Assembly: GCF_014805685.1 (NCBI RefSeq) | Contig: NC_060907.1 | Location: 7,897,992 to 7,961,991, forward strand | Length of the DNA: 64,000 bases | Origin: Silurus meridionalis | Lineage: Eukaryota; Chordata; Actinopteri; Siluriformes; Siluridae | Reading direction: 5' to 3' | Shown: positions 51,447-64,000 of the stretch, in pieces | Numbering within the stretch: the first letter of the stretch is position 1 | Layout of the letters: the number at the start of each line of letters is the position of its first letter | Notes under the pieces: generated by a model | Databases searched by the model: none | What the model was told of the DNA's origin: nothing | Seen by the model: only the letters and a program-made list of their open reading frames with translations | Position numbers and translations under genes: made by a program

Positions 51447-52950
51447 TTAACCTTCAAATAATAAAATGACTAAAAAATTAGAAAGTCTTTCCAGCTCCCC
51501 AGCAGAAAACTTCATAAACCCCCTCTTGCCCTCTACATCTGCCTCTTTCAACCCAACTACCTGCATGTCTTCCCTCACCACATCCATAAACCTCCTCCTT
51601 GGTCTTCCTCTTTTCCTCCTTCCTGGTGGCTCCATCCTTAGCCTTCTTATTGATATACCCCATGTCCCTCCTCTGCACATGTCCAAACCATCTCAATTGA
51701 GCCTCCCTCACCTTGTCTCCAAAACGTCCTACATGTGCTGTCCCTCAAATCCTGATCCTGTCCATCCTCGTCACTTCCAACGAAAACCTTAACACATCTT
51801 CAGCTCTGCTACCTCCAGATCCACCTCCTGTCTTTTACTCAATGCCACTGTCTCTAAACCATACATCACAGGTCTCACCACAGTCCTATAAACTTTCCCT
51901 TTCACTCTTGCAGAAACTCTTCTATCACAAATCACTCCTGCTATCACTCTTCTCCACCCACTTCACCCTGTCTGCACTCTTTTCTTCACTTCTCTAACAC
52001 ACTCCCATTACATTGCACTGTTGACCCCAGGTGCCTAAACTCCTCCACCTTCACCACCTCTTCAACCTGCAACCGCACCAGTCCACTGCCCTTCCTCTCA
52101 TTCACACACATGTACTTTGTCTTACACCTACTGACTTTTATTCCCCTTCTCTCTAGCGTGTACCTCCACCTCTCCAGGGTCTTGTCAACCTGCTCCCTAC
52201 TCTCACCACAAATCACAATTTTATCCGCAAAAATCATAGTCCATGGAGACTCCTGTCTGACCTCGTTTGTCAAATTGTCCTTTACCACTGAAAACAGGAA
52301 AGGGCTCAGGGCCGATCCTTGATGCTGTCCAACCTTCACCTTGAACCAGTCTGTCGTTCCCACTGCACACTTTACTGATGTCACACTTTCCTCATACATG
52401 TCCTGCACCACCCTCACATACTTCTGACACACCTGACTTCCTCATACAATACCACAACTACTCTCTCCACCCTGTCGTATGCTTTCTCTAAATCCACAAA
52501 CACACAATGCAACTCCTTCTGACCTTCTCTATACTTCTCCATCAACATTCTCAAAGCAAATAAGTTATCTGTGGTGCTCTTCCTCGGCATGAATCCATAC
52601 TGTTGCTCACAGATGGTCACCTCTTCTCTCAGCTTGGCTTCCACTACTCTTTACCAGCACACTCTTTCTCCAATTCCTCAGGCATCCTCTCACCTTCCAA
52701 AATCTTGTTGAACAATCTGGTTAAAAACTCCATCTCCATGGTTCTACTGGTATGTCATCTGGTCCAACCGACTTTCCACTTTTCATCCTCTTAATCGCTG
52801 CTCTCACTTCCTCCTTACTAATCCTATCCACTTCCTGCTTCACCATCCCCACACCATCTAACCTTCACTCTCTCTTATTTTCCTTGTTCATCAGCTGCTT
52901 AAAATACTCCCTCTATCTTCATCCACACTCTCGTCACTAATGTCCTGATT
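51447..52950 (-). pseudogene. RTE-type LINE copy with broken reverse transcriptase
   Basis: On the minus strand, pieces of reverse transcriptase appear in order: QYGFMPRKSTTDNLFALRML and FVDLEKAYDRV (motif A with its Asp) at 52644-52414; SPFLFSVV and MIFADKIVI (motif C, where the second Asp of FADD is Lys) at 52432-51986; then RWFGHVQRRDMGYI and RKRGRPRRRFMDVV at 51711-51447. Frameshifts separate the pieces. The copy cannot be active. It abuts a Tc1-like piece on its left. Confidence 0.88.
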
Positions 52951-53224
52951 GTAATTATTAAATAAATAACAAAACAAAAAGTTTGACACATTGTCTGGAC
53001 TCAGATGGACTATAAATTTTTTTTTAAAGCATGGCTTTTAACTTGCCAGCAAAAATACAAATGTTGATTTACACAATTTACACCTTTCCTACTGAAATGC
53101 TTTTTCTTTTTTTTTAATTTACAGAAAGAAACAACACAGCATGAGTGAATTTGTTCAAATCAGAAATCCCCCATGCCCTCCTCAACAAGCAGCCACTATA
53201 AACTTTATAACATCTAAATTAAAG

Positions 53225-53413
53225 ATAGTTTAACTCAATATCTGGCTTTTGCATAATATTAAGTAAAATTTTATACATAAGTAAATACAAATCTATATAG
53301 TTATAATTAGGAAAACAGCATTTTTTTTTTACTATTTTTTTATTATTATCCAATTAATCGAAAAAATAATAGTCTGGCTAATCAATTATCAAAATAAATC
53401 TTAGTTGCAGCCC
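53225..53413. mobile_element. hAT-like non-autonomous end, copy 2
   Basis: Same landmarks and orientation as 49415-49605 (TTTAACTCAATATCTGGCTTT, CCAATTAATCGAAAAAATAA, TAGTTGCAGCCCTA). It lies 0.5 kb upstream of the TATA box at 53915. Confidence 0.65.
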
Positions 53414-53914
53414 TAATATTCATTATAATAATTTATAATAATATTTGAAATAATATTTGAAATATTCTGCAAAATTTTTCTGAAACAGCAGAATTGTGAC
53501 TCAATCTGACAAAATCATAGCAAAAACCTGAAACTCATATGACCTGAAGCAATTAAAGGCCAACAATTATTTTCACCAATGTGAGAGACTGAGGCACTAC
53601 AAAAAGTTATTTTGCTATTTTTGCTTCTGGTTCTGCAGCATGTTACTGAACAATAGGGTGTATTTATATTTCCTCACCGTCTATTTATAACTGCATAGTG
53701 AAATCTGTTGTAATCTCGGTTTCTGTTTGTATATAGATGTTGGTGGGGACCTCATAATTGTTATTTTGTTTGCATAAAAACATTAAAATGAAGATAGATC
53801 TAATTTTCTTGGTTCATGACTGTTTATGACTTCGAATGATGAATTTATACTCTAAGGCGTGCCTAAGGTGGGCAGTATATGATGCCATTTTTTCCACCCA
53901 CCTCATCACGTTTT

Positions 53915-53945
53915 TATAAATAGGGTCCCCGTCCTGTAATTTCTC
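53915..53945 (+). promoter_or_regulatory. TATA box and probable start site of the SNTX/galectin-like gene
   Basis: TATAAATA at 53915-53922, followed by GGGTCCCC. About 30 nt downstream a start site near 53945 would open a small exon that ends in a strong splice donor at 53996. The TATA position, the donor and the next acceptor at 54714 agree with each other, which is the main support. Confidence 0.6.
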
Positions 53946-53996
53946 TACTGGTTACATTAACACCAGAAAGCCCGGACGTTTGTGAAAACATTTCAG
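53945..53996 (+). other. Predicted non-coding first exon (5' UTR) of the SNTX/galectin-like gene
   Basis: Ends ATTTCAG|GTAAGG, a near-consensus donor. The matching acceptor is the pyrimidine tract plus CATCTGCAG at 54714 (or CAG three bases later), just before the ATG at 54720. The 5' boundary is only estimated from the TATA box. Confidence 0.55.
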
Positions 53997-54719
53997 GTAA
54001 GGTATCTTTCTTCTTATAATTCTCCTATAGGTTGAGTGTAGATATTTCAGTGTTAAAGGCGTAGTACTTGAACGCATATATGAATATAAGAAAATAGTTT
54101 AAAGGTCACAATATGAAAGCATTCATCCAGAAAAGCTAAATTATGACTCATGCTAATTTGACCTAAAATATCCAAGAACTGACGCAAAAAATATGAACCG
54201 AAACGATTACTGTTTTTTTTTTTAATACAGGTTATTTAAAAATAAACCCAAGAAGAAAAAAAAATGCAGAAAAAGAAGAAACATAACTGCAGTAAACTGC
54301 TCATAGCCTTTATATTTATTTGATATATATTTATATATATATTTGTTTCCACTTGTCAATTTTCACAATGCTACTATTTGATACTTTTCTATCTTTTGCC
54401 ATCCGAATTAGAAATTTTGTAGTTTGCTGAAGTGGTAATTGGTCTAAACTCATACAGTCAATCATACAGTCTCTTTTTTTTTTTTTTTTACAAGAAATAG
54501 AAAATAGGCAGTCAACAGATCCTAGAACCCCCAAGAATTCTGATCGAGACAAAGACATTACAAAAAGAGAATAAAAAATCATTACAAATAAAAAGAAATG
54601 CAATCATAAACGTTGAATTATTACAGCTTTATTCATGCCACATTTTCCTATTTACATCTACACAGGTTTATGCATTTATCAGTGTTCTCTTTTTTTTCCT
54701 CTTTTCATCTGCAGCAGTC

Positions 54720-60498
<5,779 letters not shown>

Positions 60499-60677
60499 GT
60501 TAGTTATTATAACTACTTTAATTTCTTGTTTAAATTTTATTTTAATAACTACATGTATAATTACAATTTTAAAAAGATATCTGATGGAGTCTATAATTTT
60601 TTAAAATGATACACTTATTTCAATCAAAGGTATAAATGAGAATAATTCAAATGAATTATGTATAATATGTAAACATG

Positions 60678-60682
<5 letters not shown>

Positions 60683-60733
<51 letters not shown>

Positions 60734-60743
60734 ATATATTTTA

Positions 60744-60777
<34 letters not shown>

Positions 60778-60778
60778 T
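60683..60778. repeat. (AT)n-rich stretch in the intron before linker exon A
   Basis: Two AT runs (60683-60730 and about 60755-60778) separated by T-rich sequence, 40 nt upstream of the 60819 acceptor. Confidence 0.95.
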
Positions 60779-60819
60779 TTATATATATTTATTTACGTAG
60801 CAAACTGTTTTCCCCACAG

Positions 60820-60938
60820 AACTTTTCCACGCTTTCTAACTTAAATGAACTAAGGACAGAAATAATGACCAGTATGGGAATGTCACGATGGTCTCCCTCT
60901 ACTATCAACTCAGAGCTTACAAATGTTGTCAGCAGTCC
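60820..60938 (+). CDS. Linker exon A, before galectin domain 1 (donor one base short)
   Basis: After TTTCCCCACAG it encodes 39 codons, including FSTLSNLNELRTEI and SRWSPSTINSELTN, ending VSS-P. It resembles linker exon B at 62740-62841, which ends VSSP at CCG|GTGAGT in phase 0. Here the boundary reads CC|GTGAGT, so the exon leaves phase 2 while the next exon needs phase 0. Splicing as written would shift the frame; skipping this exon would keep it. Confidence 0.75.
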
Positions 60939-61448
60939 GTGAGTAGCAACAGTTTAAAATAAGTTCCTAAGTCATATTAAATGTAAAATAAAACAAGTTT
61001 ATTTATAATAATTAATAATAATAATTATAGTAATACATTATTTTCTATCGAAAAAATACACTACACATATCAGGACAATGACAGTTACTGGTAAATTTTA
61101 CATTTAATAAAAAAAACTATTGGAATTTGTTTTGGTTACAGAAGCATCCAGTTGCACATTTTTTAAACAATAAATGAAATTAAAGTTAATAATAATATTG
61201 CACATTTAAAGAACATTTTTGTTATAAAGAAAAATAAATAAAAGGTAATATTGCACAGCAACATGCAGAAGTAAATAAGTCAAGAGCAACTCACTGAAAA
61301 AAGGTAAGATATATCTTTTTTTTTTCCAGTCAAGAATCTGGATGACCACTGTGTATTTGTCTTGCTGGAAAGTAAAATAACTCATAAAAAGTGTGAAACA
61401 TTTTATTAAATTAAATTAATGAATGTTAAATGTTTATACTCACCACAG

Positions 61449-62032
61449 GACACTCCTTACAAATATGCAATTCCTGGATGGCTGAGACCAGGGATGGCTT
61501 TTTACGTCCAAGGAGTTGTTTCTGGTCAAACGTATGTATTCAAGTTATTGATCCTGATCAAATGGTTATTTGCTATTAATGGGACCATGGACCTAATCAA
61601 ACTTAATAAAAATTAATGGGAGGGCATTTAATCTTTACACACAGGTTTGTAATGAATTTTCTGACAAACGAGGAGTCTGGTGATGACATCGCTTTTCACT
61701 TAAGGCATGAGCTCAATGCCTTAACGTGCTGTAACAGTTTTAGGCATGGGAGGTGGGAGAAACAAGAACACACATCAGAATATAAACTTTCTGAAGGATC
61801 AGCATTTGACATCTTCATTGTGATCAAAACAGAAGGCTATGAGGTATGAACAGTTAAAGAACAATTAAATACAAATAACATAAAAAAAAGAATTACCTAC
61901 AGAATGTGTTTCTTCCAGGTATATTTAAATGGAAAGAGATGTTACCTGTTCAAGCACCGCATGTCACTGGAAAAAGTCAATGCACTTAAAATTGATAAAG
62001 ATGTCATAATTAACACTGTTGGTGTTGTCAAG
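61449..62032 (+). CDS. Galectin-type carbohydrate-recognition domain 1 (three exons)
   Basis: Exons 61449-61531, 61645-61843 and 61919-62032, phases 0-2-0-0, the three-exon layout of galectin domains. They encode YAIPGWLRPGMAFYVQGVV, then FVMNFL...DDIAFHLRHELN...GRWEKQE...GSAFDIFIVI, then VYLNGKRCYLFKHRMSLEKV. The fold is clear, with the bulky W kept. The sugar-binding H-x-N-x-R triad is degenerate: after FH comes LRHE instead of FNPR. Galectin domain 1 is therefore probably not a canonical beta-galactoside binder. Confidence 0.9.
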
Positions 62033-62049
62033 GTAAGATAAAAACACAT

Positions 62050-62366
62050 TCTTCCTCTTCTTTTTCTTCTTCTTTTTCTTCTTCTTTCGGCTTCGCCCAT
62101 TAGGGGTCGCCACAGCGGATCATCCTTCTCCATACCCCCCTGTCCTCTACATCTGCCTCTTTCACACCAAACTACCTGCATGTCTTCCCTCACCACATCC
62201 ATAAACCTCCTCCTTGGTCTTCCTCTTTTCCTCCTTCCTGGTGGCTCCATCCTCAGCATTCTCAAACCGATATACCCCATGTCCCTCCTCTGCACGTGTC
62301 CAAACCATCTCAGTCTCGCCTCCCTCACCTTTCTCCAAAACGTCCTACATGCGCTGTCCCTCTAAT
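62050..62366 (-). mobile_element. 5'-truncated RTE-type LINE, 3' end only
   Basis: On the minus strand the sequence encodes LRWFGHVQRRDMGYI, then EPPGRRKRGRPRRRFMDVVR, the C terminus of an RTE-like reverse transcriptase polyprotein. It ends with the GATCCGCTGTGGCGACCCC tail and a GAA-rich simple tail (plus-strand CTTCTTTTTCTTC). It sits in the intron between galectin domain 1 and linker exon B. About 310 nt of a multi-kilobase element remain. Confidence 0.85.
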
Positions 62367-62739
62367 AAATTTTTAAGTTTATTAGAAGTAAGTTAAATAC
62401 ACAGTGAGCTCTAAAGTTTGCAGTGACTTACTACTTAATTAATAATGATAAAGCACAGAGTGCATTGCCTTTAAACACTACTTTTGTATATATTGTGAAT
62501 ATATTATTGTGATATGCCCTGGTTGCTGCATACTGAATATTAATATTAAAGCGCATTTGAATATAAACAGCGAAAATAACCATTAAATGTAAGTAAGTAT
62601 TGAATAAAAAGTAAACAGTTTTTTTAAATCACTCACCAAGTTAATCTGCCTTTTTAATTTTTGTAGTCCTGCTCTTAATCTTATGTGAACTACCTTTCTG
62701 TAAATAATGAAGTATTCTTCATACTTCTGCTCTCTCCAG

Positions 62740-62841
62740 AACTGGACCACATCTACCTTTAATAAAGAACTAAACTCAGGCATCTCACGCACAAAACTTT
62801 CAGACATCCAGTATGATATACCACATCCAGTCAGCAGCCCG
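62740..62841 (+). CDS. Linker exon B, before galectin domain 2
   Basis: After TGCTCTCTCCAG, 34 codons encode WTTSTFNKELNSGISRTKL and then a stretch ending HPVSSP. Ends CCG|GTGAGT in phase 0. It is similar in position, pattern (W-x-x-S-T-x-N-x-E-L-x-x-x-[VI]-S) and ending to linker exon A, supporting an internal duplication of linker plus galectin modules. Confidence 0.8.
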
Positions 62842-62949
62842 GTGAGTAATTTCTTTCATCTCCAGAAGAGCTGAAAGTTGCAGATTTATGAGAACATAAT
62901 CACATGACTAGAGGTTTACCTTAAAAAAAATTGTGCTTAACCACAACAG

Positions 62950-63522
62950 AGCAAAGCATATTCTGGACCAATCCCTGGAGGCCTGAGAGCTGGTGTTGCT
63001 TTATTCTTCCAAGGTGTTGTTGCTTCAGATTGTGATTGGTATGGTGCACGTGTCTTCACTTCATGATAGGTTAAAAGAAATTAATTTGGGAATTATGGAT
63101 TACAGTCATTAAAATGTTACAATTATTTCTTGCAGCTTTGCGATAAATTTGCACACTGGAGCAAATAATCAAAACATTGCATTCCACTTCAACCCCCGCA
63201 TGGACTCTGTGGTCCTTAACAGCTACACGATGGGAAAATGGGACAATTACCTTGATAGACCAGGAGGCCCATTTGTCAGAGGAGGAGCCTTTGATATCAT
63301 CATGGTTGTTAACCCAGAAAACTACGAGGTTTGATATTTTGAATAAATTAAACAATGGCTGAAATTTTAAACAAACTGATTAAATATGGGTTGATTTTAT
63401 TTGTTCAGGTGATTGTGAATGGCCTGAAATATTGCACATTCAATCACCGCATACCAGTGGACAAAGTGACTACACTTGCAATTGTTGGAGACGTCTTCAT
63501 GAACAACTTCAGCATTATTGAA
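62950..63522 (+). CDS. Galectin-type carbohydrate-recognition domain 2 (three exons)
   Basis: Exons 62950-63038, 63136-63328 and 63409-63522, again phases 0-2-0-0. They encode YSGPIPGGLRAGVALFFQGVV, then FAINLHTG...IAFHFNPRMD...VVLNSYTMGKWDNY...GGAFDIIMVV, then VIVNGLKYCTFNHRIPVDKV. Unlike domain 1 it keeps H-x-N-x-R (FHFNPR), the following V-x-N and the stacking W. The glutamate normally three residues after the W is replaced by Y, so binding is plausible but specificity may differ. Confidence 0.92.
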
Positions 63523-63699
63523 GTAGGTTATTTTTACTATTTTATGGTTATCATTAAGTATTTTCATGACAACATCAGTGTTTAACCTAGAATAATATGT
63601 ACATTTGAGGAAATTCAAAGAAAACCTTTATAAAATCATTTAAGTAAAAATGATTTTAATGATAATAAACCTGTATGTTAAAGATGATTCTTTTTTTAG

Positions 63700-63741
63700 C
63701 TAGTGAAAACCCTGAAAATCACATATCCTGCATATATTTGA
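63700..63741 (+). CDS. Possible terminal exon of the SNTX/galectin-like gene
   Basis: After the polypyrimidine tract CTTTTTTTAG, 13 codons in phase with the previous exon encode LVKTLKITYPAYI and a TGA stop. The phase fits and the stop is early, as expected for a last exon. It is very short and unverified. Further galectin or linker exons beyond 64000 cannot be excluded. Confidence 0.35.
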   Translation, partial: LVKTLKITYPAYI

Positions 63742-64000
63742 AGATTCAGAACCTCCCAAAAGCATGTGTTTGCTTCGCACGTCCTGATTTTGCCAAGTCC
63801 TTGATGCCCTGCATTTGCTTCATTCTTCTCAAATTCATCAGGATAACAACAAATGTCTTTTAATTATCCAGTGATTTTTTTCTCATGATTATTTTGCATT
63901 AGATTTCTTTTGCATAATGTTGCATATATCCTTCGTACAGTTTTTTTGTGCTTTAACAATACTAAATGATACTGATAATTTCACTTAATCTAAACATAAT

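Overview
The window looks like nuclear DNA of a teleost fish. It has GT-AG introns, long (CA)n and (AT)n microsatellites, many Tc1/mariner, hAT, RTE-type LINE, DIRS-like and tRNA-derived SINE relics, and one clearly recognisable vertebrate gene. The repeat flavour would fit an otophysan (for example catfish-like) genome, but that is only an impression. No bacterial operons, CRISPR arrays or functional RNA genes were seen.

Layout. 1 to about 24.6 kb: no protein-coding gene found; a non-coding stretch with several Tc1-like relics (two copies of one family at 0.3 and 3.4 kb, an element with inverted ends at 6.8-8.0 kb, a fragment at 17.7 kb), an internally deleted mariner at 18.2-18.7 kb, tRNA-derived SINEs and microsatellites. 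24.7-43.0 kb, minus strand: a complete 14-exon anosmin-1 gene (anos1/kal1). Every splice junction can be placed and the reading frame closes, giving 654 residues: signal peptide, Cys-rich region, WAP domain, four fibronectin type III domains and a short basic tail. Its first exon sits in a CpG-rich block at 42.8-43.3 kb. 43.3-53.8 kb: a repeat-rich spacer with a deleted DIRS-like retrotransposon, a long inverted repeat, RTE LINE pieces, Tc1 ends and two hAT-like ends.

53.9-63.7 kb, plus strand: the most interesting locus. A TATA box and a small non-coding first exon are followed by a short coding exon, a 3.9-kb intron filled with transposons (including a foldback element of about 1.5 kb and a hAT transposase remnant), and a 1.75-kb exon encoding a stonustoxin-family (SNTX) MACPF-like/helical/thioredoxin-like core. 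Unlike classic SNTX proteins, which end in PRY-SPRY, this one continues into a fibronectin type III domain and then two galectin-type carbohydrate-recognition domains, each built from a linker exon plus three CRD exons. The predicted protein would be a lectin-tailed, perforin-related molecule. Two places are out of frame by one base (about 59.80-59.85 kb and the 60,938 donor), so the copy is either a young pseudogene or carries sequencing/assembly indels.

The two genes are transcribed divergently from promoters about 11 kb apart. Nothing in the sequence suggests they work together.
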